64,000 bases of DNA. Origin: Eleginops maclovinus (taxonomy: Eukaryota; Chordata; Actinopteri; Perciformes; Eleginopidae). The notes below the pieces were generated by a model. It was not told where the DNA came from. It saw only the letters and a list, made by a program, of their open reading frames with translations, and did not search any database. Location: positions 2,834,756 to 2,898,755 of the forward strand of contig NC_086354.1 of NCBI RefSeq assembly GCF_036324505.1. Direction: 5' to 3'. Made by a program: the position numbers and the translations under genes. This document shows positions 45,351 to 57,385 of this stretch, piece after piece; the first letter of the stretch is position 1; each line of letters starts with the position of its first letter.

Positions 45351-45786
45351 GTCTTCTTCTTCTTCTTCTCCCTGATCAGTCCCTGTCGCAGGGCCGTTTT
45401 TCAGGTTTTTGGGGGCCCTATTTTGTCAAACTACAATAGGGGGATTCCAAATCCTTTAAGAGGATCTGTGGAGATGCATCAATCTGTTACACTTTAAAAG
45501 GAAAACAGGCTAAATTCACGAAAACCTCTCTCAAATTCAAGTTGAACATCTAAAGTTGACCAAAGAAATTTAAACTTACAGAAAAGTATAATAAAAGGTA
45601 AATAATGGCATAGTGTAATCATAATAGCCAACTTTCATGATATGTATTGCTCTTTTTTGTAATAACACTATATAATCTGTAGTTATAAATTGTGTGTAAG
45701 TCGAAATGTATGGGACAATCTTTCTTAACACCGATCATTCAAAATTCATAGTGCTATATGACTAATCCACTGTTTTACATAATGCT

Positions 45787-45815
45787 GCTACTACTACTAC
45801 TACTACTACTAGTAC

Positions 45816-45888
<73 letters not shown>

Positions 45889-45892
45889 ATCA
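45787..45892. repeat. (CTA)n / (TTA)n / (AATA)n microsatellite
   Basis: CTA units pass into TTA and then ATA/AATA units, an inverted-looking AT-rich tract. Confidence 0.95.
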
Positions 45893-46619
45893 TAATAATA
45901 CTGTGATGTGAACTCACGTGCAGGGGCACTGATTAACTGAATTGGCAACAGGTGTGTTAATCAGCGGGCAGAGATTCAGAGCTGAGGGATAAAAGTCAAT
46001 GGAGACATGTGAATCGAGGTAGGAGGACGCTAAATGTGACTCGGCACTTTGTTGGGTGGGAGGATGTCTTTCTTAGCTTACTAGAGCTGCCGGCGACGAA
46101 GACAGCCAGCGCAGGATAGATGTTTGAGCGTCAGGATCGGGAGGTCTTCTACCTCCTATAGATAGTTAGGGCCGGGGTTTAGTGAGTGGAGCCTCAAACT
46201 CTCCATACACACCGCAGTGCCAAAGCAAAACAGACGCCAGCTGTAGCGAGACTACGTTGTCCAGCAAAGCCGATTCCCAGGGAGCTGGACGGCATCATAA
46301 GCGCAGACCCTGGGGGAGGGTCTCGCCGATCTGGCGAGTTAAGTCATTTATAGTGGTGTATTGTAAGAAATAATAATCAATATTATGTGTAACTACAACA
46401 CTGTCTTATTCTGAAAACCGTTTTACTTTGAAACTGTATATTTTGTAACCGGATGTTGGTTTTAGCCTCAGATAGCATGTAGCTAATATTGTATTGTATA
46501 TATGAGTAGAGGGAGAAGGACGCGTGGAGTTACATACTAAACACACCGCCTCTACCTCTCACTCATTGATGCTGCAATGATACTGTTGCGTGTTCAATAA
46601 CTGATAAACCTCAGAAGGA
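45893..46619. other. non-coding stretch
   Basis: No recognisable coding sequence or delimited repeat between the trinucleotide tract and the deleted hAT copy. Confidence 0.5.
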
Positions 46620-46874
46620 TTGCATTTCTCAAAGTGTGGTCCGCGGACCACTGGTGGTCCGTGAGTGACCCCTAGTGGTCCGTGAGTATTTTGGTAAAAT
46701 GTCACATTTGAAATGAATATATTATAAGTTTAAAGTGTTTCTCAAACTGTCTTAAAAGGACTAGTATAGAGCATAGCATAGATGTAGCGTAGCTACGTAG
46801 GTTCGTAGCTACGTAGGTTACGATCTTATGTCATAAATGATTTACGTGGTCAATTTGAGCTGTCAACTGACAAG

Positions 46875-47376
46875 ATGGATCGATGGCTAAAGACAGGGTC
46901 AGTTAAAAGAAAATTAAATGACAAATCTGACGTGACAGTCAAGGTGCATCGTCCTGATGCAGGAGATCCAGCAACTACAAGTGGTTCAGCCGCAGCGACA
47001 AGTGATTTTGTGTGCGTTACTGAGTCCCAGGAGAGCGGTTTGCCGTCTAACCACCACCCGGCTGAAAGCTGTGAAACTCGGCTTGATCGCGGAAAGTCCA
47101 GCGCTAAAGTGAAGAGAAAATATCACAGCGACTACATAAAATTCGGATTTTTCTGGACTGGAGATGAAGAGGATCCCAATCCACACTGTTTTCTGCTAGG
47201 AGTCGTTGGCTAACGAGGCTATGAAACCCGCCAAGCTCAAGCGTCATTTTGAGAGCAAACACAAGGATTACATCGGGAAACCTTTAGCATTGTTTGAGAG
47301 AAAACGTGATGAACTTAAAAAACACATGACGAAGGCGCCCTCACATTTTTTTGCGTCGGGGGAAAATGCGAAGGCT
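46875..47376 (+). pseudogene. N-terminal remnant of a ZBED5-like hAT transposase
   Basis: ATG at 46875 (MDRWLKTGSVKRK). Identical in most positions to the copy at 57625, including SDYIKFGFFWTGDEED. A small indel at PHC near 47190 shifts the frame; SLANEAMKPAKLKRHF resumes at about 47202. After ENAKAT the body of the transposase is missing. Confidence 0.82.
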
Positions 47377-47425
47377 ACATATATTTAGTTATATTTGGTG
47401 TATATTTAGTTATATTTAGTGTATA

Positions 47426-47506
47426 TTTCTCCTTCCTTCTTTGTATTGAACTGTTGCACCTCAATTTCCCTCGGGATTAATAAAGCTTCTTGAATCTTGA
47501 ATCTTG
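47426..47506 (+). repeat. retroposon-like 3' tail shared by the two hAT copies
   Basis: TTCTTTGTATTGAACTGTTG ... CCCTCGGGATTAATAAAGC followed by TTGAATC repeats, a LINE/SINE-type tail. The same tail is at about 60030-60110 in the other copy, so it was present before the copies diverged. Confidence 0.7.
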
Positions 47507-47586
47507 TTTTGGGGGAGTTGGGTGGTCCGTGAGTATTTTTTTATTGGTTAAGTGGTCCTTGGTCTGAAAAAGTTTGAGAAAGACTG

Positions 47587-48406
47587 GCATAATAGAATAT
47601 CGTAGGTGAGAGCTTCATGACTATGCTGACAAGATGGCGATGGTGACGTCACAGTAGGACTCGCCCCCGACGACGTCAGTCAATAGAAGAGTCCGGAGAA
47701 CCCCATGTGACGACAAGTGGCCAACAGGATCCAGCCCCCGCTACTAACCAATGAGAGGACGAGACCGGAGCACCCGTTATTTTGAAGTTGTTTATTTTAT
47801 GGCCGGAAAGGGATGGTTCTATAAAACATGTTTGTATTGTGAAATCGATCTCTATTTTGTTCCGGACAGCCAGACAGTAACTGATGAGCTCCACTCTGTC
47901 AGCGGCCTGTGGACGCGTGTCCCGGGCTATTGAGCCACAGCTGTGAAACTTTTGTAAAACCTACTGCTACATCCTTTTATTAAATACTCCTTTTAAAACT
48001 TATACGAGGAGCTTCACTTCGTTTTCTATTACATCGACTCCTGGGCTTCCAATAAAACATTTCCTACAGTATGATATTTTAGTTGTATTTTCTTATATGG
48101 AGGCAGAGCAGCAAGGGTGAGGCTGCCACTAGTAGGATCTCTCGAGTTGTGTGCCTCCGGTAGAGGGTGTTCGCGTGCCGTGTTCTTTGCGTCGTGTGCC
48201 TTGATACAGCTATTAATCTAGCCCTGGGGTGGGGTGTAGAAAGTGGACTCCATAGCCTAGTTGGGGTATCTTGTGTCCCGTGGGTGTCGCCTACTCTCTT
48301 GTTTTCTTCTCTTCTCTTAACCCATGAACTGTGGTCATAATAAAGATTGTCCTATATTTTGTATACAGCTGTCTCTGTATTTATTGAAAGGTTCTGAGTA
48401 AGTGGT
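47587..48406. other. non-coding stretch, possible LTR-like pieces
   Basis: Sections with promoter-like and polyadenylation-like features (TATAAAAC near 47819, AATAAAAC near 48050, AATAAAG near 48338) recall solo LTRs, but no second copy or target duplication was found in the window. Confidence 0.35.
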
Positions 48407-48417
48407 AGTGTTTTCCT

Positions 48418-49009
48418 AACCTGGTAATACAGCCGGTTTGACTTTGATTCTCTCCGGCATACAGTCTGGAACAGCGTCATTGGATTTGGATTACTGTAAT
48501 GGGTGGAAACTTGTCTGAAGTTTAAAATCATTGGAGGTCCCTTAACCAATCACTAACGTTTGGTAATGACGTATGTTATGCTCCGAAGGGCAGGCTCTGA
48601 CCTGACACTTCCTACTTCCACTTTCACAGTAGTAAACAAATCGATAGCTAAGAGCGTGGCTGTCAAAATGGCTGTCAACATGTGTCGATGTTGTCAATGT
48701 AACCTAAGGATTCAGGGGACAATTCGTAAGTAGAAACAATTATTTGAAAAAAAGGAAGAATTCCTTCAAGAGTTGAAACAACCGAGCGGATAGGTAGTAG
48801 AGTCGCCGTTGTTGAACTACAGACTAGACTACAATTCAAACTCGGCACCAACTTCGACGTAATCGCTCTCAACCCCTCCCCCTGTTCGCTGATTGGACCG
48901 ATAGAATTCTGAGTTCCAGTAATCGGTAGTAATGAGTTCTTGCCCAGTCTCACTTCACCTGGAGCAAAATGAAATTGGGCGGAAGTACGTAGGCTGATAT
49001 AGCCAGGCT
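48418..49009. mobile_element. 592-bp MITE-like element with 11-bp flanking repeat
   Basis: Direct repeat AGTGTTTTCCT at 48407-48417 and 49010-49020 brackets imperfect inverted ends (AACCTGGTAATACAGCC against GGCTGATATAGCCAGGCT). An 8-11-bp duplication would suit a Mutator-like or hAT-like non-autonomous element. No coding sequence. Confidence 0.55.
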
Positions 49010-49020
49010 AGTGTTTTCCT

Positions 49021-49920
49021 GCCACACCTGAGCGAGTCCAACAAGTATTACAATACGTTTTATTTATAAAGCATACTTCACATTATAAGCCCATAATTGA
49101 ACAACATACAAATTGTAATACATTAATCAAATAATAATCCTATAGTAATGTCAGTGTGGAAAATATTTAACAACAAAAGAGGTCTGTGACAGAGAGGCGA
49201 CACCCTACGAGGAGATATTGAACACAGAGTACAGGTAATGAACAACTTGTAGTTTTAGATATATTTTATATACTTGTAGCATCTTGCTATAGGAATACGA
49301 AGAGGCTCCGTATCTGTTTTGTCCGTGAGTTTATTAAGTCTTAACACAGGTTACAGTTGGCCGTAACCACGCCAAAACAATAAAGAAGCACGTTAATGGT
49401 CACTCTAACACGCATACTCCGTTAGCTCTCTCGTAAGCATTCCGGTCTCGCTCTCTAGGAACCGCCCTTCTCAACACCCAACCAATCAGAAGACTCTCTC
49501 ACACCTCACAGCCACAAGTCAAACTAACTGTCAATCAAAAACAGTGACAAGTTCGCTGACATTCTGTAAAATGTAAAACAAACTTTGAACAATAAAACAC
49601 TTGAAAACATCCACATTATAACCAGTTTCGAACAACACACCCTTGCTCCCAAAGTATAATATTACAGAGCTGTCAAGACAACATAGCAGGTGTCACTTCT
49701 GTCAATCACTCCAACAGCACAGTCCATTCGCATGACAATTTTATTTTAGCCCTTTCGTAAAGCAAAACCTGTATCAAACTGGGTTTATTTGTATACAGAC
49801 AATCCTAACCAGCTAGCTCTTATCAGTTAGGCTGATGCTAGCATCACACACTGACAAAAAGTATCAAACTTCCTCAAACATGGGCTAACATTAAAGCTAC
49901 TCCCTCCACCCCAGAAGTGC
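49021..49920. other. non-coding stretch
   Basis: No recognised gene or bounded repeat before the next hAT element. Confidence 0.45.
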
Positions 49921-49928
49921 ATTTACAT

Positions 49929-52399
49929 CAGGGGTGCCCAACCAGTCGATCGCGGTCTAACAGACGATCGCGGGCTGAGTTCCAGTCGATCGCGAGAAAA
50001 TGTTGTGTAGGCTATCCTCCTACTGTTGTGTAAATAGGCCTACATTAAAACTTCCAACTTAAAACATCTTAAATAGGCACAATGAACTTCCGATCGCGTG
50101 AAGCAGTGTGTAGATTTGTACAGCTGTAGTAAGGTAGATCAGGCATAATCACAGAAAAAATCTCACACGCTTCTTTCTATCTGCGCGCGCATGGTATGGT
50201 TGCTAGGTTCTAACTAAGGACTCGGAAGGGCGCGAGAAGCTTGACTAGAGCGAGTGGATACTACCATGGCAGCAGAAGCTAAAAAATCTAAAACTTATCA
50301 TTTTCATTCAGAGTGGGAGGAGGATTATTTTTTCGTGTATTCGAATGCCAAGTCCACCTGTCTTATCTGCAATGCAAATGTGGCTTTACCAAAGAAAGGG
50401 AATTTGGAGCGGCATTTCAAGATGGTCCACAAGAGCTACGATACACACTTCCCAGCTAAATCACCACTGCACGCCCGAAAAGTCAAGGAATTGAAGTCAG
50501 CTAGCAGCACAACAGTCCATTTTTACCAGGCCCAATACCACGAGTAAGGCTGCAACCATAGCTTCTTATCGTGTCTGTCGTGTTCTTGCAAAAGGAAAGA
50601 AATCTTTTAAGGATGGTGAGATTGTGAAAGAAGCGTTCATGGAGCCGCAGATACGCTTTTTGACGATTTAAAAAATGGAAAGGAGATTGTGTCTGCTATT
50701 CAGGATGTGCAGCTATCAAGACATTCTGTTACACGGTGATGCGAGGCAATGGCGGAGGATGTTGAACAACAATTGAGGAATGATATTGACACATGTGAGT
50801 GTTTTTCTCTGCAATTCGATGAATCCACTGATGCTGTGGATGTGGCTCAGCTATGTGTGTTCATTAGAATGGATTTCGACAATATGAGTGTAAAAGAAGA
50901 GCTGCTGACCATTTTGCCTTTGAAAGGGCACACAAGAGGCACAGATATTTTTCAGGTTTTTATGGAATTCATTAGTAAGAGCAAGTTGCCCCTCTTCAAA
51001 CTCATCTCCATTACAACCGATGGGGCTCCAGCAATGATTGGACGTACTGCTGGGTTCATTGGATTGTGCAAACAGTCTGAATCTTTCCCAGATTTCCTGA
51101 ATTACCATTGTATAATTCACCAGCATGGGTTGTGCGGGAAGATTTTAAATATGAAAGACGTGATGGACGTGGCTGACAAGATTGCCTGTTCTGTTCGGGC
51201 CAGGAGTCTGCAGAGGCGATTATTCCGTGCGCAACTGGAGGAGACCGGTGCAGAACACACAGATCTGCTGCTGCACACAGACGTAAGGTGGCTCAGCAGA
51301 GGTACATTTCTGGAACGGTTTTCTGAATTGTTGCCCGAAATTAAAGAATTTCTGAAACGTTCAAACCATGCTGAGTATGCACAGCTAGGAGACAGTCAGT
51401 GGCTCTTGGATTTAGCCTTTCTTTCTGATCTGACTGACAAGCTCAATAACTTGAATCTACAGCTGCAGGGTAAGAACAAACACATCATCAACATGATCAG
51501 CTCCATGAACACCTTTTAAAAGCAAGTTGCAGCTGCTATCAAGCAGGTTGCAACAGTGTGATCTGCGGAACTTTCCACACATGGACACAGAACTTAAGCG
51601 TCAGGGCAAAGACTGTGCAGAGCTTGAGAGTGCACGTTATGATGATCAAGTGCAAAGCATCTTGTCAGAATTTGACAGGCGCTTTACTGACTTTGCATCC
51701 ATTGAGCCTGTTGTCAGGTTTCTCAGTTTTCCATTTGGGGAAAATATAGATGTGGATTGTATAACGTCCAAAGTGGCATCACTCTTCAACCTGGATAGCG
51801 GTGCTATTGAGAATGACATCCTCACACTAAATAATGACATTGAGCTCAAATCAAGAGCTACATCTGACACAAATGTCCAATTCTGGAATCTAATGCAGAA
51901 GAGAAGTACCCCAACCTCAGACAAACTGCAAAGAATTTGACTGCACTTTTTGGATCAACATGTGAGTCTGCCTTTTCACATATGAAAATCATTAAGTCAA
52001 AATACAGATCCACCATGACTGATGACCACCTTGCGGCCTGCTTACGGCTGGCACTCAGCTCCTACTGTCCGGACTATGAGAGACTAGCTTCCTCCTCTCA
52101 GTGCCAGAAGTCCCACTAAGGTAGAGAACCACTTTTCCAACTTGAATTAGGCGTTGTATTAATTGGGTTGTATGTTGTTGTGTTGTTACGGGCCAGTCCT
52201 AGGCCTTCTTGTGCTTATTCTTTGCACGACGTACATTTACTTCAATAAATGTATTATTGTTCAAACTTGATCTTTGTGTCAGAACATTGTGTTATTATAT
52301 AGGTGCACTATTAATTGTGGCTACGATATGGCTTTCGATATGGCTTGGTAGATCAACTTTAAAAGTAGATCTTGGTTCAAAAAAGGTTGGGCACCCCTG
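49929..52399 (+). mobile_element. hAT transposon with CAGGGGTGCCCAACC ends
   Basis: Perfect 15-bp inverted ends at 49929-49943 and 52385-52399; perfect 8-bp duplication ATTTACAT at 49921-49928 and 52400-52407. 2471 bp. Contains a degenerate transposase on the plus strand. Confidence 0.95.
50266..52119 (+). pseudogene. hAT transposase, GTF2IRD2/EPM2AIP1-like, with frameshifts
   Basis: ATG at 50266 (MAAEAKKSKTYHF). BED-like finger CLICNANVALPKKGNLERHF. After about 94 codons the frame is lost; matching sequence (SYRVCRVLAKGKKSF) runs through 50560-50740 with indels and resumes in frame from 50749. Motifs: LQFDESTDAVD, ITTDGAPAMIG, HCIIHQHGLCGK, HTDVRWLSRGTFLERF, LNLQLQGKN. Another break is near 51520 and one near 51940, before the final CESAFSHMKIIKSKYRS dimerisation block. 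At least three frame breaks; not functional. Confidence 0.85.
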
Positions 52400-52559
52400 A
52401 TTTACATCATGAACAACTGCCTTACTCTTATTATCCTGTGAGCGTTTTTCTTCTTCAGCTTTTTACATTTTCCTTTTTTCTAAACCAGAGGGATATCTCC
52501 GTTTGGATGCCATTATTATCCCATTACTGCTCGCTACGCTATACTCTCCTCCCTGACGT

Positions 52560-53520
52560 GCGGTGCGGCTGTCAGTCATCCCGTCACACCAAGAGGCAAC
52601 CTCCGGGGCTGAGAAGTGAAACACAAACGAAAGTGCCAAAAACAGTTTATCGAATGGCCGCGTGGCCTGGCTCCAAGACAGATCAATTTACATAGATCCC
52701 CCATGTTAAAATGCCACTTTTTACAGCAGAAATAAACATGATTACAGCGTGGTACAAACATTGCTTTTGGTCTTTATAGGTAATTTCCCTATTCATGACA
52801 ACTGTGAGGAGGGTGAATTTCTATATAACTCTCCCGTTTTAATTATATTAAGGCTTAAATGTATGCATAATTAAGGGCGTGGTCGCTTTGATTGACAGGT
52901 TAGCGCCGTCAGTGGGCGCTAGCTGCTAGTTGTCTGCTCTGCTAGCTCCGCTAACAGTCACTGCACTTGACCTGTTGGACATGTTGGTGGTGTTGGTGCC
53001 TTTTGAATGCAAATATCAGACATAATGTGGCTTGCTGTGCGATTGACTGTACTAACAGACCGTCCAAAAAGTCTGGTCTCCAGCTTTTTCGGTAAGTGAA
53101 CTTTTATTATTATTTTATTTATTTTTTAGCACCGTTAGCACTAATTATCAGTGTCTGCTCCATGGAATGTATAAAGTATCGTGCAGTCACTTGTTAGATT
53201 AGGTCGTTAGCTAGCTAGTTAGCCGTTGGGTTAGCCTTCGAGCAAGACGCCCACGATGCTAAACGGGAGCGTATGATAGCCACCCTGCCGCTGGAGAAAA
53301 TACTACCGCACGAGAGTAGCATACGGTAGCCACGCCCGCTTCAGCTCCAACCCTATGTCCATATTTGGATTAGCCGGGAGTGGGCGGGAGGTAGACTGAG
53401 AAGATGTTGACGGTGGGAGTCGCCCACTTTGAGCTTCATTACGGCTCTTCACAAACGTATGGGTGACGTCACGGATACTATGTCCATTATTTATACAGTC
53501 TGTGTCATACCTGTCGGGAG
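52560..53520. repeat. interspersed repeat of teleost type, unclassified
   Basis: From memory, phrases such as TTACAGCAGAAATAAACATG, AATTAAGGGCGTGG and GTGACGTCACGGATACTATG belong to a common fish interspersed repeat. I cannot fix its ends or class here. No coding sequence. Confidence 0.35.
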
Positions 53521-54484
53521 ACGTGACACATTGAGTGACAGCCCAACGATGATGGGACTTGTTTACCCAACAAACACAAGCCACAGCTTTGCTATCATTG
53601 CAGTTTAGTTTTGTTTATATCCTTCATTTGATTGTTAAGCATATAATGCTTGACTGAACACATGAGGGGGCTTGGCTTTCTACAAATAAAGACGGCTTAT
53701 TTAAATTCTCCCCAAATATATTGAGGCGGAACATTCAGTTTGGGGACCCCCTAGTGGTTGTGGGGGCCCTATGCACCCGCATGGAGAAACGGCTCTGGCC
53801 TGTCGGGTGTTCTTTTCCCCCTAATGACCGCCTCGCTGCCAGTGGCGGTGCGTCAATAGTGGGCGCTTGGGCGCCGCCCACCCTGACTTTTTGAGTTAAA
53901 AAACGTTATATATACAACATAATTGAAATAAGAAATGTACCGTGTTTATGGGTTAAATGTGTATGGGAGACCACTGTCAAGAACCGCTAAAATGTGTCCG
54001 GACATAATATATTGCCATTCGCCTTTTCTGAGAATAGGCAGGTCGGCTACCGTCCGTGGGCGCCGATAACATGGGAGTCTATAGGAGAGCTTATACTTTT
54101 CTCAGTCATTTTAGCAAGGATAGCTTTTCATTGGGGGATGAAACTTAGATCTGTGGGCGCAAAGATTTGCGCCCACAGCCAATGGCATTGTTTCTTAGTT
54201 CAATGTGACATTCTTAGATACGCGATTGGACTATTTCGGCGAATCAGCATCGTTATCATTCCCTAACCACAAGCGTAAAGAGCAGCACCGTAGCTAGCTG
54301 AAACTTAGATTGAGTGAATATGGCGACATCGATGGCTGAGAACTCCGTGCAAGCTCTACTTAAAACACCGTTTCATCGACTATCAGATGTCGAAAAGAAG
54401 AAATTGAAAGACTTGGGACCCGAGCGTCCGGATTTAAACATTCAACAGACGACCACTGATCGCGGGAGAACCTACACTCGGACT

Positions 54485-56082
54485 CAGTGGCGGGCCGTGC
54501 ATTTCACACCTAGGCCTTCAGTGATGTCCTACACAGTCCTACCTGAATTATTCCACCTCTTAATACCATCATTATGACGCCATGGCTCTAGAAACTATAC
54601 ATTTAGACAGAAACGCAGTATAACCGGGCGTTGCATCACCTTAACATAGTCAAGTACAACAGAGTTATATTAATATTTCCGAAGCATTTATAATCAATAC
54701 ATCAGCATTTACAGTTAACTTAATTAATCAGATTATCTGACAAACCGCTCCTTGACACCTGTGTCCGTCACATAACGCAGGACAAGTGCCAGCTGTGCTA
54801 CATTACCCACATCTGACGTCTCGTCCACCATAACAGCGACAAAGGGTGCTTTTTTAATCTTCATTTTGATCTCTTCTCCCATCACTTCAGCAATAGCATA
54901 AATCAGGTCGTTTTGTATTTTGCCTGACGTCCCAGTAAACATGTTGTTTGTGTGCAGGTGGTAATGCAAATCTGTGTTGTTCTCAGCAAGAAAAGAAAGA
55001 AGCTCCACGTAGTTTCCTCTGTTTCTGGACTCGGCGCTTTCATCGTGTCCCCTAAATGAAAGTTCCTGTTTACCCAAAAACAGGACACAATCAATCAGTC
55101 TTTCAATAATTCCCTATTTTTGTTCACCCTTTCGTTGTGGAGCTCCGTTTCCCTGGGCACTTGTTCGTTGAGCTGTAGATCCACTCGGGTGTCCCCAAAG
55201 GTTTTCAAAAGCACCAGTGCTTCCAAGTGCCCAGCCGTGCTTTGGTGTCTCGTTGCTGCCTTGGTTAGACAACTCAAGTTTGCAAATTTAGTGTGGCTCC
55301 AAACACCAAATCGATCAGTTGCAAATACCAGGCATTCCTGGCAGTACAATTTGCAGTGCCTCTCGGAGGCTGTGAGCCAGGGGTACCGCTCGTAGTTTCC
55401 CTGCTGTGCTAGGCTCGCTAGCGTTGGAGTTGGTCGTTCCCTTTTCAAGATGTGTAGCTTTACTTGAAAAGTTCGTTTTGAAAATGGCGTTGTTATTATA
55501 TCTTCGACCAAATTGATCTCTTCTCCTCCTTCAGCCATTGTGGGTTGAAAAAAATAGCTTGTAGAAATCTACACAAATTAGCTCGCTCAAGTTCTAGTTA
55601 TGTTTGCTAGCTTTGCCCATAGACTGTATGGCTCTGCCTACTGCCTAGCTCTGCCTCTCAATAGTGCGTATCCAATCAGAAGATGTGCACGTGCTAACGT
55701 TAGCGTACGCCTGCTAGCTGGCCCGTTGTCGCCACCTCGAAATCTGATTGGTTAACGCCACAATTTTGTTTGCGTTCACTTTAAGCTACAGCCGCCCGCA
55801 CTGTTGATTCTGAAGGCCTAAGGGCAGATTTCTTTGACCCTAGCAACACATTATGGCTGAAATATGATTGGATAAAAGCTCTAACATAAAGGCCAGCCCT
55901 CCAAATCTCGTTCTGAGGCTGGAAGCAGCGCAGCCAAGACGAACGCTATAAAATGAAGAGAATAGACTATGGGGAATAATTTAATACGTATTTGTGGAAA
56001 AAATATATCAAAATTTAATTTATATTCTGATGATGTTTAGGCCAGCAGAGAAGGCCTTGCTGGCCCTGACGGCCCACCACTG
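54485..56082 (-). mobile_element. hAT transposon F nested in hAT E
   Basis: Ends CAGTGGCGGGCCGT (54485) and ACGGCCCACCACTG (to 56082); perfect 8-bp duplication CTCGGACT at 54477-54484 and 56083-56090. 1598 bp. Its termini are related to those of its host element, so it may be a cousin that inserted into its own kind. Confidence 0.93.
54733..55538 (-). pseudogene. ZMYM1-like hAT transposase, N-terminal half, truncated
   Basis: ATG at 55538 (MAEGGEEINLVED). TTF-like finger part (YERYPWLTASERHCKLYCQECLVF, WSHTKFANLSC), then in another frame FRGHDESAESRNRGNYVEL and the first acidic motif of the hAT core (AVMVDETSDVGN). A frame break lies near 55080-55100. The sequence ends at 54733, long before the second acidic and dimerisation motifs, so the C-terminal half has been lost. 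Confidence 0.82.
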
Positions 56083-56382
56083 CTCGGACTTTCTCCTCAA
56101 ACTTGTATGCTAAGCGGAATTGGTTAGCTGGTTGTACAGTGAGCAATGCCTTTTTTTGTTTCCCTTGTCTGTTATTTCAAAGTCCTGGGACTGAAACACT
56201 TTGGACTACAACCGGGATGAAGGATCTAAAGCACTTCACACAAAAATGTAAGAAGCACGAATGTGGACGCAGCCACCTAACCAACTGTCTTAAGCTAAAC
56301 CTCTAAAAAAGTGCTATTTAAACCGTGCCGCCCAACTGCACCCCCCCAAAAAAAATGTTCACCAGCCGCCACTGCTCGCTGC

Positions 56383-57215
56383 ACATTATCGTTCACATTA
56401 ACAAAATTAAAAAAAATACATTTTTGACAAAAAATGTACAGAAAATATTAACAAAAACAAAATACAAAATATAAAAAACCAAAATATAAAGCAGGATGTA
56501 AAATGTACAATAAGTGTGAGAGGTGTGGAATATTATTAGAATAAGTATAGAATGTACAGTATGTAATGGTTTAAGTCCAGTGGTCACAGAGAGGCTATGG
56601 AGCAGAGACTTATCTTTCAGCAAGAGGTGAGTTGTTATACAGGGTTATTGCAGCGGGCAGGAATGTTCTCCTGTACCTGTCCTTGTGACAGCAGAGCTGG
56701 AGCAGTCTGTTGGAGAAGGATCTCCACTGTCTGTCCAGCTGCAGGTGGAGAGGGTGGGTGGGGTTATCCATGATGGACAACAGTCTGTTCAGAGTCCTCC
56801 TCTCCACCACAGCCTCAAAAGGGTTCAGTTTGATGCCGATGAAAGAGCCATCTTTCCTGATTAGTTTATAGATTCTGCTGGTGTCACCGGCTCTGATGCT
56901 GCCCCCCCAGCAGACGGCAGCAAAGAAGAATGCACTAGCAACAACAGACTGGTAGAAAATCTCCAACATCTTGTTGCATACGTTGAAGGATCTCAGCTTC
57001 CTCAGGAAATAGTCAGCTCATCCCCTTCTTGTAAACAGCGTCAGTGTTGGCCCTCCAGTTCAGTCTGTTGTCAAGGAGTACTCCCAAATACTTGTAATCC
57101 TCCACCAGAATGCACAGGGGCAGTGAAGTCCTCTTCTTCCTGAAGTCAATGACCATCTCTCTGGTCTTGGTCACATTCAGAAGCTGATGGTTTCTTCCAG
57201 TCTTATTAAAACAAT
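56383..57215 (-). mobile_element. LINE fragment (L2/CR1-like), minus strand, 3' part
   Basis: On the minus strand: sequence for RKKRTSLPLCILVEDYKYLG near 57070-57160, then the C-terminal pol tail at 56610-56969, then a non-coding AT-rich end. A related copy of its first part is at 63747-63870. Confidence 0.7.
56610..56969 (-). pseudogene. LINE pol C-terminal fragment
   Basis: FYQSVVASAFFFAAVCWGGS, RKLIRKDGS-type linker, LLSIMDNPTHPLHLQLDRQW and YRRTFLPAAITLYNN are the final part of L2-type fish pol proteins. Upstream (57000-57020) the same frame has stops, so it is a dead fragment. Confidence 0.75.
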
Positions 57216-57385
57216 GTCATTCTTAAAGTACCAGTACTAATGCAATGGGGGAATCGTTCCGTTTTTAACGGGAGGGTATGGCGATACCTTTCTAGTACCG
57301 GTGAACCGTGCAACACTAATTGCTCTACAATTTATTGTTTTAATACTTCTGGTCAACCAGCACCCTCAATGACTACCGCCTAGAG

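Larger units (their letters stand above)
46620..47586 (+). mobile_element. internally deleted ZBED5-like hAT copy
   Basis: Follows the full-length relative at 57386-60198 almost base for base from its left end to about 47375, then jumps to the relative's 3' end, so about 1.86 kb of transposase is gone. Ends TTTCTCAAAGTGTGGTCC and TTTGAGAAAGACTG. The outer left bases have decayed, and no clear target duplication was found. Non-autonomous. Confidence 0.82.
45389..53797. mobile_element. large degenerate hAT-like element hosting other elements
   Basis: Left end CAGGGCCGTTTTTCAGG (45389), right end GGAGAAACGGCTCTG (to 53797), similar inverted termini (CAGRGCCGTTT). Flanks CCCTGTCG (45381-45388) and GCCTGTCG (53798-53805) agree at 7 of 8. 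No transposase of its own is seen. Inside are a deleted ZBED5-like hAT copy, a probable MITE and a GTF2IRD2-like hAT. Less certain than the others because ends and duplication are imperfect. Confidence 0.6.
54320..56306 (+). pseudogene. TTF-type zinc-finger N-terminus of a ZMYM1-like hAT protein, split by hAT F
   Basis: Part 1 is 54320-54484 (ATG at 54320; FHRLSDVEKKKLKDLGPERP, GRTYTRT). Part 2 is 56091-56306 (KRNWLAGCTVSNAFFCFPCLLF). Removing the insert and one duplication copy gives one uninterrupted frame of 126 residues. It covers only the DNA-binding TTF-type finger of hAT/ZMYM1 proteins; the catalytic part is absent, so the element is a deletion derivative. Confidence 0.82.
53840..56374 (+). 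mobile_element. hAT transposon E (ZMYM1-like), non-autonomous, with a nested hAT
   Basis: Inverted ends begin CAGTGGCGG (53840) and end CCGCCACTG (to 56374); perfect 8-bp duplication CTCGCTGC at 53832-53839 and 56375-56382. Its short coding sequence is interrupted by hAT F (54485-56082). Confidence 0.92.

Noticed and set aside
47751..47933. 60-codon open frame
   Set aside because: No similarity recognised and no supporting context; it lies in a possible LTR-like stretch.
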